A stretch of DNA of 64,000 nt from 55-13 sp037190145 (GTDB lineage: Bacteria > Armatimonadota > Fimbriimonadia > Fimbriimonadales > Fimbriimonadaceae): the NCBI GenBank assembly GCA_037190145.1, contig JBBCJU010000003.1, positions 62,001-126,000 of the forward strand, in the 5' to 3' direction. The notes under the pieces are model-generated. The model worked only from the letters and a program-made list of their open reading frames with translations. It ran no database searches and had not been told where the DNA came from. Position numbers and translations under genes: made by a program. Position 1 is the first letter of the stretch. Each line of letters begins with the position of its first letter. This document shows positions 8,304 to 17,475 of the stretch, in pieces.

Positions 8304-11300
8304 ATGGGCCGCATTCGCGTGTTTGCAATTTTTGCGCTAACTCTTAGCGCGTTCATTTCCCAGGCCGCAGATTGGCGACTGGTCATCGCATCGGATGATC
8401 CTGACATCCGCAAAGCCGCGGATGTTGTGATCTTCGAGGCAACTGGAAAATTAAACCCAGATGATCGAATCACATCAATCACGTTCTCTGCCGATGCAGA
8501 TATAGAGCCCAACTGCGTGGTGTCTCTTGATCCCACAAACGGTAAGGCCCCCCTCGCACTTGGCCCAGATGTCGAGGTTTATCAAGGCAATGTATTGATT
8601 GCCGGCGCAAAACCCACCAAGAAGGTTATTCCTGCACACATAGCTATCGACACCCCTGCTACAGCGGGAACCAAGGACGGAAAACTAACCAACGTGATGC
8701 AACCCATTATCAACCAAGTTAACAATCTCCCTTGGGTTTACATCGCCGTTGGCGTTGGAATATTCCTGGGAATCATGGCGTTGATGAATCGCCGCTCCCA
8801 GCAGTTCACTACGTCCATGTCAAAAGAGGCCAAGAACCTCTACATGGAGACCGTTGGACGAATTACCGAGCGGCTGGAGCGCATTGAAGTTACTCAAGAG
8901 CGTCTTGTTAAAAACCCACCTGTCGTTCGCACTTTTAAGTCTCAAATCGAAGACTTTGAAGGACGTCTTGGTCGGATTGAAAAGCTGGCTAAAGAAGCCC
9001 GGGACGAAGCCGGTCGAGCATCTGCAGAACTTAGTCAAGGAGAGAAACGACACACCGATCTGGTTGGAAAACTAGACGTCAATGCGGTCGAGTCAACCAA
9101 AATTCAAGGAATTGTCAAGCAAGAAAGCGACGCTCTTCGCACCGAACTCAAGCTTTTATTGAAAGGGCAGGATGAGGTTAGCCTCAAGCTCAACACCCTA
9201 GATGACATCAAGGTATCTGACAAGCATATCGAAGCGCTCTTGACGAACCAAGAAGCCTTAATCGTGACTGCTCAGCAAGAGCATACAAAACTCATGCAGC
9301 AGATGAATGCCGAGCTCGCAACAATGCGTGCTAATCAGGAGGCATTGTCAGCCATACCCAAGGAGCTTGAGTTGGTCGCGGCGAGTCTAGCGAGTCTTCC
9401 CGGCCAACTAGATACTATTCAATCGTCAATGCCACGGCTAGATGGCCTCGAGTCTCGCCTCGATTCCGTTACCGACATTGGATCCAAGCTAGATCATATC
9501 TCTAGCTTCGGCCAGCACCTTGCGCCGATCGCCGACTTTGACCAAAAGCTCAGCCGACTTGATGAAATCTCTGACAAGTTGAATGCGCTCCCGGATGTTC
9601 AGAACGCCCTGGAAGCTCTGCCCAAAGAGTTTCCAAGTTCTGAAGATGAGCTGAACCGAATCCACGAGTCTCTGCTACTGGAGATAGAGTCATTAAGCGA
9701 TAAAGTAGACGAGTCTCATGAAAAGCTAAACAACCTTATCTCTGTTCACTCCATCGCTACCAAGGACGTCGTGGAGACACTAGCAGAACAGCACGAACTC
9801 TCTGAGTCCGACTTCACTGAGAAAACCGTCGCAGGAGATCCCTCTCATGACCTTCAAAGTGATTCAACCTCAGTTCAAGAGGAAGAGGTTGTGTCGGAAC
9901 ATGCAGAAGACGCAGTCAACATCGATGAAACAGTAGACGTTGCCCAGGTGCCTGAAACTTCAACCCTCGTTGTAGAAGTTTCCACCGAAGAAACACAGAC
10001 TCAAGACTTAAATGAATCTGAAGTAATAAACGACCAAGAAGTACAGGTTGATGAGCACGTTGAAGACCTTGTCCTAACTAGCGGTGAAAACGATGACCAA
10101 CCCGAAGTCAAATCAGAAATTGCTGAAGAACTTTGGGCTGAGGATCATGAGACACCATCTCTAGATTTCGAAACTGCTGTAGATGAAGAATTGGCTGCTG
10201 AAGAGATCAAACCGGAAGCCAACATCCAAGAGGAAATCGTTGCAGAGATTCTTGAAGAGGAGGCCATAGAGTCTTATCAATCGAACTCCGAAGAGGAAAG
10301 CTTCGACATACCGGAGCAGTCTGACCTTCCGCAGGTCGATCAAACATCAGATGCACCTAAGGCGAAGGAGATGGAATATCGCTATGCAGAACCTGAAGTT
10401 GCGCTCCTGCCTGAGTTCAACTTCAGTAATGCGGTTAAGAAAATGGTGGAAGAACAAGTGGTTCCTGCTATCAAGGACGAGAATGTTCGCGCTGGCCAAG
10501 AAGCTCCCATAACTTTCAAGCTAGATGATCTTCCAACTCACTTAGAAACTTTCGAAGATGATGGCCCGGACGTAGTACTTCAAACATTCCATCTGGAGAA
10601 CTCAGAGAATCAATTTGAAGAAGACAATGGAAATGAGGCAGCGGAACTCATTCTCCGGAATCTAGGCCAAGAAGAGCCACCCTCGGCTATCACTGAAGAC
10701 CTTGATACAGAAACCGATGAGGAAACAGAATCTCATGTCGGAGTCTGGGGTGGGAATGGCGGCTCTGGACAAAGAAGTTGGGGCAGCGAATCATCACGCC
10801 CACTTCATTTGGTAAGTTTCGACGGAGAACTTAAGCCTCTCACTCCCATTGAAACCGCCCCAATTGGTGAAACCATCGGAGCCATGGTGTTTGGAATGGG
10901 CCGAGTCATCTACGTTAGCGGTAAGACAGTACAAGGATTTTGGCCAGGCAAAGACAGCCGACAAGTCAGTTTCGATCAACCCATCGGAAATGAAGATTGG
11001 CGATTGGCAATCAAAGGTCAAAACCTCTTCGTGGTAGAAGAAAAGCGAGTCAAGATTGTATCAGCTCAAGGCTGGTTTGTATTAGAGCAATTCCGAGGCG
11101 AGTATCAAGACCAACTCCTAATGGGCAACCGTTGGATTGGCCTTCGAGACGATAACGGTCCCCTTGTAGATTTCCGTGATATGCGAGGTCAGATGGCCTC
11201 AGAAGGAATTCGCCTCGACATGGACCGGAACACCTTACAGCTTGCAGCTTCCGATGACAAACTGTTTGCCGCTTCTGGTGACGCCCGGTTCGTAGAGGTA

Positions 11301-11846
11301 ACAGAATTGGGAACTGAGATTTTAGGTCAGGGCCCAACTGATTCTGAGTTACTACATCTCACAGCCTATGGGGATGAGGCTGTAGCCGTCATAAAGGTTG
11401 AAGGCAAACTAGAGTGCTGGAAACTCGGTGCAAACGTGCAATCTATAAGGCTCGATATGGATAACCTCAGTGCTCATCCAGTCCTTCTCGGTCATCGCCT
11501 CTACTTGGCCAATACAGAGCGGCAGGCCCTGGTCGCAGTGAACTTGAAGAAGATGTCTAGCACAGAAGTCTCAGCCTTTCCGGGAGTAAGCGGCCTTCGA
11601 AAACTGATCGGAGTCCAGCACAAGAATCAGCACACATTGTTGGCTATCACCACGGATAGTGAAAAGAAGGGTGGAAGACTCCTATTGGTAGACGCAAAAA
11701 CCGGTCACGAAACCACTTTTGGCTCAGTGGGACAAGCAACAGCAAACCTCATTGCTGCAGATCACCATATTGTTCTCTCTTCTAGCAGCCAATATCAGAA
11801 CGTCATCAGAGTCCTAGAACCTTTTGCGCAACGTATTGCCGCCTAA
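8304..11846 (+). CDS. Giant coiled-coil protein with C-terminal propeller-like domain
   Basis: 1180 residues with five visible parts. First is a signal peptide (MGRIRVFAIFALTLSAFISQA), then a roughly 120-residue periplasmic domain. A transmembrane segment follows at about 142-162 (LPWVYIAVGVGIFLGIMALM). Next is a long coiled coil (about 180-490) with leucine-spaced units such as LDSVTDIGSKLDHISS. A very acidic, low-complexity stretch (about 500-830) rich in E, V and D comes next. After a glycine-rich linker (GVWGGNGGSGQRSWG), the C-terminal 340 residues have repeated short beta units suggestive of a propeller. No named family. It could be a surface or cytoskeletal tether; this is inference. 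A hairpin terminator follows. Confidence 0.8.
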   Translation: MGRIRVFAIFALTLSAFISQAADWRLVIASDDPDIRKAADVVIFEATGKLNPDDRITSITFSADADIEPNCVVSLDPTNGKAPLALGPDVEVYQGNVLIAGAKPTKKVIPAHIAIDTPATAGTKDGKLTNVMQPIINQVNNLPWVYIAVGVGIFLGIMALMNRRSQQFTTSMSKEAKNLYMETVGRITERLERIEVTQERLVKNPPVVRTFKSQIEDFEGRLGRIEKLAKEARDEAGRASAELSQGEKRHTDLVGKLDVNAVESTKIQGIVKQESDALRTELKLLLKGQDEVSLKLNTLDDIKVSDKHIEALLTNQEALIVTAQQEHTKLMQQMNAELATMRANQEALSAIPKELELVAASLASLPGQLDTIQSSMPRLDGLESRLDSVTDIGSKLDHISSFGQHLAPIADFDQKLSRLDEISDKLNALPDVQNALEALPKEFPSSEDELNRIHESLLLEIESLSDKVDESHEKLNNLISVHSIATKDVVETLAEQHELSESDFTEKTVAGDPSHDLQSDSTSVQEEEVVSEHAEDAVNIDETVDVAQVPETSTLVVEVSTEETQTQDLNESEVINDQEVQVDEHVEDLVLTSGENDDQPEVKSEIAEELWAEDHETPSLDFETAVDEELAAEEIKPEANIQEEIVAEILEEEAIESYQSNSEEESFDIPEQSDLPQVDQTSDAPKAKEMEYRYAEPEVALLPEFNFSNAVKKMVEEQVVPAIKDENVRAGQEAPITFKLDDLPTHLETFEDDGPDVVLQTFHLENSENQFEEDNGNEAAELILRNLGQEEPPSAITEDLDTETDEETESHVGVWGGNGGSGQRSWGSESSRPLHLVSFDGELKPLTPIETAPIGETIGAMVFGMGRVIYVSGKTVQGFWPGKDSRQVSFDQPIGNEDWRLAIKGQNLFVVEEKRVKIVSAQGWFVLEQFRGEYQDQLLMGNRWIGLRDDNGPLVDFRDMRGQMASEGIRLDMDRNTLQLAASDDKLFAASGDARFVEVTELGTEILGQGPTDSELLHLTAYGDEAVAVIKVEGKLECWKLGANVQSIRLDMDNLSAHPVLLGHRLYLANTERQALVAVNLKKMSSTEVSAFPGVSGLRKLIGVQHKNQHTLLAITTDSEKKGGRLLLVDAKTGHETTFGSVGQATANLIAADHHIVLSSSSQYQNVIRVLEPFAQRIAA

Positions 11847-11865
11847 CATGGGTGGATACTGTAGA

Positions 11866-11905
11866 GTTCAAGGCTTCATATCCCTGCGATATTGGAGCCT
11901 TGAAC
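11866..11905 (+). terminator. Hairpin after the coiled-coil gene
   Basis: GTTCAAGGCT and AGCCTTGAAC form a 10-bp stem, and ATATC/GATAT pair inside it. There is no T tract, so it may be a factor-assisted or weak terminator. The rest of 11847-12142 shows nothing else I can name. Confidence 0.55.
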
Positions 11906-12142
11906 CCGTCAGTAAGGGATACAGCTACTCTTGTGTCAATCTGAATGTGCGTCGTCAATCCCTAAAAATCAAAAACAAATAGTTTTACAGAACAGGTCAC
12001 ATTTTAGGGTACACGCAACCATAACAAAACATCTTTGACTTCGCTAGTACCTGCAAAATCTCACAGTGTGCTTGTTTAACAAATAATCTTCAACGTCGAT
12101 TGGGTTGTAAAGCATTACCTTTTCCTGTTACGATAACAAGGG

Positions 12143-13591
12143 ATGTTTGGAAATTCATCTGCATATCGTGGTGCAGTTATCCGGTGGGAGATCGGCCTAT
12201 TACTTGGCTTCTTTCTGCTTGGAGCATTTTCCATAAGTCGCTCGTGGATCGTCTCTCGGGCAATCGAAGCAAGCAAACGCGCAGAAACACGGGTAGAGAC
12301 ATCCAGTGAAACCAAACTGGCACTAGAACTCCTCGTGTCCAGAATAAAAGATGCTGAGACAGGCCAAAGAGGCTTTCTCCTGACCCAAGATACCAAATAC
12401 CTACAAGCTTATGATTTGGGGGTTTCCGGTTATAAAGCTGATATTGACCGCCTTTGGCAGAGACTAGACGACCTACAAATCAATGGATCAGAGGTTCTTG
12501 AGCTTCGAGATAAGATTAACGATAAGTACGACGAGCTTCTTGATACCATCGATCTAGCCAAAGCAGGCAAGCGTGAAGAAGCCCTTGCCATCATCCGCTC
12601 AGATCGCGGCAAAATCATCATGGACGACATTCGGACTAGTGTCAGCCAACTGAGTGATCGACTGAATATTGCCCTCACCAACGCAAGTAAAGAATCTCTA
12701 CGTGCAACAGATACCGCAAAGACACTTAACCTTGTCGGTGGCGTTATCTCTCTGATTCTCTTCATCCTCTTGTTTGCTCTGTCTTGGCGTACAGTCCACA
12801 ACCATTACGCAGAAAGAGTCAGTCGCAACCGGCGAGCTCAAGAACTAGAACACGCCGTTGCCACCAGAACTAGTGAACTCAATATGGCGAAGGAGGAGCT
12901 TGAAGCCTTTAGCTACTCAGTTTCACACGACTTAAGGGGTCCCCTTCGAGCCGTAATCTCCTATGCCAGCATCCTCCAAGAGGACTATGGAGATCGTCTT
13001 GATGTGGATGGACGAGATTCACTAGATAGGATCAAAGCCTCAGGTCGGCGAATGAGCGAACTCATAGACACGATGCTCGCTCTGTCAAGGTTGTCTCGCA
13101 CAGATGTCAACGTGGAGACCGTAAACTTAAGTGACGTTGCTGACTCCATTCTTTCCGATCTAGCAAGGTCGGGTGAAAACACCAACCACACTTACGATGT
13201 AACCCCGAATATCCAGGTTCAAGCAGATAAAAAGATGTTACAGACGCTCTTGGACAATCTGCTGAACAATGCCTGGAAGTTCTCTAGTCGGTCACAGGCA
13301 CCCCATATTGAGATTGGCCTTGAGGGTAGCACCGTCTATATCCGAGACAACGGCGTTGGATTCAATGAAGAGTATGCGAACAAACTATTCCAACCATTTC
13401 AAAGACTTCACAGCGATCGTGAGTTTGAAGGAACAGGTATTGGCCTAGCCATTGTGGAACGCATTGTTAAACGGCACGGTGGCAAGATTTGGGCTACGTC
13501 AAAAGAAGGAGAAGGCGCAACTTTCTACTTAGCATTTGGCCTGAATGGAGCAAATGCCGTCGAGTCAAATAGTGCTCTGGTCACCCGCTGA
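12143..13591 (+). CDS. CHASE3-domain sensor histidine kinase
   Basis: 482 residues. A first transmembrane helix (about 14-32) is followed by a CHASE3 extracytoplasmic sensor (AETGQRGFLLTQDTKYL near residue 75). A second helix lies at about 195-215, then a short coiled coil. The HisKA domain has H261 in SVSHDLRGPLR, and the HATPase_c domain has LLDNLLNNAWKFS, DNGVGF and GTGIGLAIV. This is the phytochrome-like kinase subgroup. No response regulator is adjacent, so the partner is unknown. TACGAT eight bases before the ATG with TTGTAA 18 bases further up is a possible promoter. Confidence 0.93.
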   Translation: MFGNSSAYRGAVIRWEIGLLLGFFLLGAFSISRSWIVSRAIEASKRAETRVETSSETKLALELLVSRIKDAETGQRGFLLTQDTKYLQAYDLGVSGYKADIDRLWQRLDDLQINGSEVLELRDKINDKYDELLDTIDLAKAGKREEALAIIRSDRGKIIMDDIRTSVSQLSDRLNIALTNASKESLRATDTAKTLNLVGGVISLILFILLFALSWRTVHNHYAERVSRNRRAQELEHAVATRTSELNMAKEELEAFSYSVSHDLRGPLRAVISYASILQEDYGDRLDVDGRDSLDRIKASGRRMSELIDTMLALSRLSRTDVNVETVNLSDVADSILSDLARSGENTNHTYDVTPNIQVQADKKMLQTLLDNLLNNAWKFSSRSQAPHIEIGLEGSTVYIRDNGVGFNEEYANKLFQPFQRLHSDREFEGTGIGLAIVERIVKRHGGKIWATSKEGEGATFYLAFGLNGANAVESNSALVTR

Positions 13592-13628
13592 CACTTGTTT
13601 CTGCTCCTAAAACGGTAATCTGACAAGC

Positions 13629-14015
13629 ATGTCAGCCGGTACCTATGAGAGCCAATCCCCGACCATCCGAGGAGATGTATTTCTTGACCGTGTTCTAGGC
13701 TGGCTGTGCATCAGTTGCGCAATACCTATTCTAGGCGTGGCTATTTACAAGCTATCTCACTTGCCTGCCGGAGAACCCACTTGGGTTCAGCCCGCCCGCG
13801 TTTTTCTCATTGCTCTCGGCATTTTGGGAATCTTCGCAATCATTACCAGTAAGCCAAAAGCATTCCGTTTTGCCCTTATCCTGCATGTGATCCGTCTGGT
13901 GGGAGTTTTTGCTCTGTTTGCTTACAGTGGCCCTCGATTCAGCATCACCGAAATTATCTGGAATTTGACCGTCATCGGCTATTGTTGGCTACGGCTAAAG
14001 GAGCCGACTAACTAA
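13629..14015 (+). CDS. Multi-pass membrane protein, unknown
   Basis: 128 residues with three to four hydrophobic segments (VLGWLCISCAIPILGVAIY, VFLIALGILGIFAIIT, ALILHVIRLVGVFALFAY and a last one near the C-terminus). No family recognised. TAATCT lies seven bases before the ATG, so it may carry its own promoter despite lying only 37 bp after the histidine kinase. Confidence 0.7.
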   Translation: MSAGTYESQSPTIRGDVFLDRVLGWLCISCAIPILGVAIYKLSHLPAGEPTWVQPARVFLIALGILGIFAIITSKPKAFRFALILHVIRLVGVFALFAYSGPRFSITEIIWNLTVIGYCWLRLKEPTN

Positions 14016-14239
14016 ACTCCCGAAAGGACAATGTAGCGCTTGTCATCTTCATAGTCACTGGATTAGCTATAGCTATCAATGGCAGCACATTGATGGCTTC
14101 TATGCCAGAAAGGCACCCGTTACGAACGATAGGATTCGCCTTGATGGTTACCGTTGTAGCGATCTTAGCCATCTACAGACTCATGCGACGCCCCACCTAT
14201 AGTCCCAAGCCTATTGGTGAGCCCTCGCGAACCGGTTAA
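14016..14239 (+). pseudogene. Possible remnant of a small two-helix membrane protein
   Basis: From about 14017 to the TAA at 14237-14239 one frame is open and encodes two hydrophobic stretches (LVIFIVTGLAIAI and IGFALMVTVVAILAIY) followed by a basic tail (RLMRRP). No ATG, GTG or TTG precedes the first stretch. An out-of-frame ATG directly followed by TAG lies at its beginning. The first usable starts (TTG 14090, ATG 14093) would give only the second helix. Either the start was lost by a small indel or a 48-residue protein is made. Confidence 0.35.
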
Positions 14240-14294
14240 AATCTCCTTCCCGTCCTGCATTGGGCAAGCAAGGACGTCTCACTAAAGGAGAATC

Positions 14295-15485
14295 ATGAAG
14301 CTGAAAACCTTTGGCCCCGTCGATGAACGGGCCAAGCAGCAGATCGAGCGATGTGCCCAAGAGGCCGAATTCGCCGTCCTCTGCGCTGACCACCATCCCG
14401 GATACTCGCAGCCAATCGGCGGTGCAGTTGCCTATGCCAACCACATCTCGCCAAGCGGCGTCGGTTACGACATCGCCTGCGGGAACAAAGCGGTGCTCAC
14501 CGACCTCATGGCGGATGAGATCGACGTCAAGGCGGTCATGGATGACATTGAGCGTTTAATCGGATTTGGCGTTGGACGCCCTAATCCTGAACCGATTGAT
14601 CACCCAGTCCTGGAAGCAATTTCTAAAGCGGAATTCCGACCTCAAAGAAAGATGATCCAGATGGCCCAGAATCAGCTTGGAACAGTGGGTTCTGGCAATC
14701 ACTATGTGGACCTTTTCAAAGATGAAGAGGGACGATTGTGGATTGGTGTTCACTTCGGAAGCCGTGGTTTTGGTCATCGGACCGCCTCAGGATTCTTGGC
14801 CCTAGCAAAGGGCAAGAACTTTGACGACAAGGCTCCAGATGGAGAAATGGATGCGCCTCCGACACTCATCCGAACCGACACCACACTGGGACAGGACTAC
14901 ATCACGGCTATGAACTTGGCGGGGGACTATGCCTACGCGGGAAGAGATGCGGTGGTGACGAAAATTGTGGAGGACATTCTGAAGTGTCGGGTTTTGAAGG
15001 ACATTCATAACCACCACAACTTTGCGTGGCTAGAAGAGCACTTTGGCGAAAAAGTCTGGGTCATCCGAAAAGGGTGTACTCCAGCCTTCCCTGGCCAAAT
15101 GGGCTTTGTGGGAGCCACAATGGGCGACTTCTCAGTGATCTTGGAAGGAGTAGACCGTCCGGAATCAAAGGATGGCCTCTATTCTACGGTGCATGGTGCC
15201 GGAAGAGTGATGTCCCGAACTCAAGCAGCCGGAAAGCAACGATGGGTCAAGGGTGTTCCCTACCGCGTGTCTAAAGGCGTTGTCGACTGGGAAAAAGTCC
15301 AACTTGAGATGATGGACAAAGGTATCGAACTCCGAGGCGCGAGTCCGGACGAAGCTCCAGAAGTCTATAAAAAGCTGGATGAAGTCCTTGAACACCATGG
15401 AGACACAATTCGAGTCTTGCATCGACTCCAACCCATCGGCGTTGCTATGGCCGGACAAGAGATAGTGGATCCATACAAAGACTAG
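14295..15485 (+). CDS. rtcB: RtcB-family RNA ligase
   Basis: 3'-phosphate/5'-OH RNA ligase of the RtcB family, used in RNA repair or tRNA splicing, dependent on GTP and manganese. Recognisable segments are GVGYDIACGN (metal-binding cysteine), GTVGSGNHYVDLF, HFGSRGFGH, KDIHNHHNF and HGAGRVMSRTQA, which contains the histidine that becomes guanylylated. At 396 residues it belongs to the shorter subclass. The ATG has a clear AAAGGAGAATC ribosome-binding site. No RtcA or archease is adjacent. Two hairpins follow the stop. Confidence 0.95.
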   Translation: MKLKTFGPVDERAKQQIERCAQEAEFAVLCADHHPGYSQPIGGAVAYANHISPSGVGYDIACGNKAVLTDLMADEIDVKAVMDDIERLIGFGVGRPNPEPIDHPVLEAISKAEFRPQRKMIQMAQNQLGTVGSGNHYVDLFKDEEGRLWIGVHFGSRGFGHRTASGFLALAKGKNFDDKAPDGEMDAPPTLIRTDTTLGQDYITAMNLAGDYAYAGRDAVVTKIVEDILKCRVLKDIHNHHNFAWLEEHFGEKVWVIRKGCTPAFPGQMGFVGATMGDFSVILEGVDRPESKDGLYSTVHGAGRVMSRTQAAGKQRWVKGVPYRVSKGVVDWEKVQLEMMDKGIELRGASPDEAPEVYKKLDEVLEHHGDTIRVLHRLQPIGVAMAGQEIVDPYKD

Positions 15486-15488
15486 TAG

Positions 15489-15534
15489 CATGGGCGACCC
15501 GCCCATGGTTTCCACGCCCGTCTCGGGCGTGGAA
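15489..15534. terminator. Two tandem hairpins between convergent genes
   Basis: CATGGGC/GCCCATG (15489-15507) and TTCCACGCCC/GGGCGTGGAA (15510-15534, 10 bp) lie between rtcB and the convergent cysteine-motif gene. The second is followed by ACTTTC and is the likelier terminator. Confidence 0.65.
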
Positions 15535-15602
15535 CTTTCACCTACGCACTAGAAGCTATCTCACAGCAAAACTATCAAAGCTGAGCATGGAAACCAACTT
15601 TT

Positions 15603-16169
15603 CTACTTTATGGCAATCTCGCCCATTCGAATGGATGGCTCTTGAGCCGGCACTTGCCCAATTACAGAGTTAGCCTTACCCTTTGTAACCGGAATCGGCG
15701 GGCATTCTTTTCCCTTGTACACCGGCATCGTCTTGGTGGGAAGCGGCGCTGCAATCGCTCCCGTTACCGGCATTTTGCCAACCACAACATTGTCTTGTTC
15801 AAAAATCCCCAAACCCATCGACTCACGAATCTTGTCACCGTGCGTTCCGCATCCAATCGCGCTCAAGGCAAACGATGCAGCCAGCGCCAACCGTTTGGCC
15901 ATCTTCTGCCGCAAAGCTTTCAGTCCTTTCGGGCAGTCCTTAGTCATCACCTTGCCGTCCGCTCTTTGGTAGTAGCGCACACAAACGCGTCCTGTTTGAC
16001 TTTGCAAAAAGGCCTCTGCCTCTTGGCCAGACATATCTGACAAGTTATAAACATTCAGTCGGCATGAGGAGCAATGCCGTACGCGGTCATCTCCTTTCAT
16101 CTCATTCCAATCGGCTGGACAGGGGGAAGCAACGTTCACTTGATTTAAAAGTCGAAGTTCTTTTGCCAT
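15603..16169 (-). CDS. Cysteine-motif protein with central hydrophobic segment, unknown
   Basis: 188 residues from ATG 16169; a TTG at 16208 would add 13. The N-terminal half carries a pattern that I have seen in planctomycete, acidobacterial and myxobacterial proteins without a named role: CPADWNEMKGDDRVRHCSSC, then CVRYYQRADGKVMTKDCPKG. The cysteine pairs suggest metal binding. A hydrophobic stretch (LALAASFALSAIGC) follows at about residue 115 and may be a late membrane anchor. The tail is proline-rich. It follows directly after the PEP-CTERM gene and may be cotranscribed with it. Confidence 0.7.
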   Translation of the reverse strand: MAKELRLLNQVNVASPCPADWNEMKGDDRVRHCSSCRLNVYNLSDMSGQEAEAFLQSQTGRVCVRYYQRADGKVMTKDCPKGLKALRQKMAKRLALAASFALSAIGCGTHGDKIRESMGLGIFEQDNVVVGKMPVTGAIAAPLPTKTMPVYKGKECPPIPVTKGKANSVIGQVPAQEPSIRMGEIAIK

Positions 16170-16208
16170 CTTGAGCGGTAAGTGAATCAACCGCCCAAGA
16201 TGGTTCAA

Positions 16209-16877
16209 TTAGTTTTTGGAACGTCGAACTTTTCTTGTTCCCACTAAAGCCCCCAAGCCTAAAATCGCCAATGTTGCCGGCTCAGGTACAGGCGTAGCGT
16301 GATGGACAAGCTGTATACCGGCTAAGTTAGTGGTACGTGTTGTGGCAAAGATTGTAAGAGAATCATTTTCCACCTGAAAATCATTAAGCATTCGATAGTT
16401 CACACCGCTCACTAGTGATGTAGAATTTCCGCCGCTAATGGCAAAACTATTGTCTGCAATACGGTAGGAACCGGCGGCGTTACTGGTGTACAGAATGACG
16501 GTGTAAAGCCCCGGCATCAGCCCTGAAAAGCGAATGCCCGCATCAGAAATACTTGTGATGCTATCTTGCAGCAAGTAACGGAAATTACCCGTCCCTGGTC
16601 CAGCTGTGTTATACACGTTGCCTCCCCAGCTTGCCGAGATGGATACATTCGACTGTGAACCATCAAGATTCATCAGACTTCCGGTTGCTGAGTAAGCACC
16701 GATATTGAATGGGTTCCATACTCCTGCTTCACCCATCGCCGCATAAGACGATGAAGGGACGATGCCCTGGGTTCCATTGTTAAACTCTACGTTGAAGGAT
16801 TGCCCTAGCGACATCCCTGCCACCAGGCAACCAACTCCAACAAACACTCCTCTCTTTATAAACGAAAACATAAACAT
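16209..16877 (-). CDS. PEP-CTERM sorting-domain protein
   Basis: 222 residues when started at ATG 16877. The upstream start at 16946 would put 23 polar residues before the signal peptide, so it was rejected. Signal peptide FSFIKRGVFVGVGCLVAGM is followed by a beta-rich mature domain. The C-terminal anchor reads VPEPATLAILGLGALVG followed by RKVRRSKN. Such proteins are exported and processed by exosortase (EpsH/XrtA type). No exosortase gene is in the window. A TATAAT lies exactly six bases before ATG 16877. Confidence 0.9.
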   Translation of the reverse strand: MFMFSFIKRGVFVGVGCLVAGMSLGQSFNVEFNNGTQGIVPSSSYAAMGEAGVWNPFNIGAYSATGSLMNLDGSQSNVSISASWGGNVYNTAGPGTGNFRYLLQDSITSISDAGIRFSGLMPGLYTVILYTSNAAGSYRIADNSFAISGGNSTSLVSGVNYRMLNDFQVENDSLTIFATTRTTNLAGIQLVHHATPVPEPATLAILGLGALVGTRKVRRSKN

Positions 16878-16889
16878 TTTCTGATTATA
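16878..16889 (-). promoter_or_regulatory. TATAAT -10 six bases before a start codon
   Basis: On the minus strand TATAAT (16884-16889) is followed by CAGAAA and then the ATG of the PEP-CTERM gene. No ribosome-binding site precedes the ATG. This places the expected transcription start at or next to the A of ATG, predicting a leaderless mRNA. The -35 is weak. Confidence 0.55.
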
Positions 16890-16956
16890 CAGATTCAGAT
16901 TTAAGGTCCTAGGATGTTTGCTAATGAAATCTTGGTAGTCATTCATAATCCCATTT

Positions 16957-17475
16957 GTGCCATTTACTCCCGCCCCAAATTTCTGCGAGGAGAACGTGTG
17001 GCGAATTCTTCAGGAGCCTTCTGAGTACCCCCGTTGGGCCGTCTTTATCTCGACCGAAGACCGAATGTGTACGATGTGGGCGCAGAAGACTCAAAATGGC
17101 ATTACTCCCGTCGTCTGGGATTATCACGTAGTGATGCTTGAAGCAACACCGGATGGCTTCCAAGTCTGGGATCCAGACTGTATCGTTGGGACAACTTTAT
17201 CTAGCGCCGAATGGACTCAAGCCAACTTCCCTAACCCTGATCCAAGCATTAGATTCAGGGTTATAGATTCAACCTCTTTCAATCGAGATTTCCGTTCGGA
17301 TCGACGACACATGAAAGGATCAACAAGGCCGGAGTGGCCAGCGATCTCTACAAACGATTGCAATCTTGATACCTATACGTCCGTTCTCCCCGGCGGTCCC
17401 GGTCAATTGTTTGATCTAGAGTCTTGGATTTACTTTACAAAAAGTAGCCGTAACTTGCTAACTATCGCCAACTGA
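16957..17475 (+). CDS. Protein N-terminal glutamine amidohydrolase (NTAQ1-like)
   Basis: 172 residues. It converts N-terminal glutamine of proteins to glutamate, a step in N-degron pathways known mainly from eukaryotes. The catalytic triad is visible: C10 in NFCEENVW, H57 in WDYHVVM and D72 in VWDPD. The H-to-D spacing (15) is close to human NTAQ1. Further shared segments are AVFIS near residue 29 and SFNRDFRSDRRHMKGS near 110. The start is GTG 16957, the only one after an in-frame TAG. It is divergent from the PEP-CTERM gene and ends overlapping the nitroreductase tail by 14 bp. No ClpS, leucyl- or arginyl-transferase is nearby. Confidence 0.92.
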   Translation: MPFTPAPNFCEENVWRILQEPSEYPRWAVFISTEDRMCTMWAQKTQNGITPVVWDYHVVMLEATPDGFQVWDPDCIVGTTLSSAEWTQANFPNPDPSIRFRVIDSTSFNRDFRSDRRHMKGSTRPEWPAISTNDCNLDTYTSVLPGGPGQLFDLESWIYFTKSSRNLLTIAN

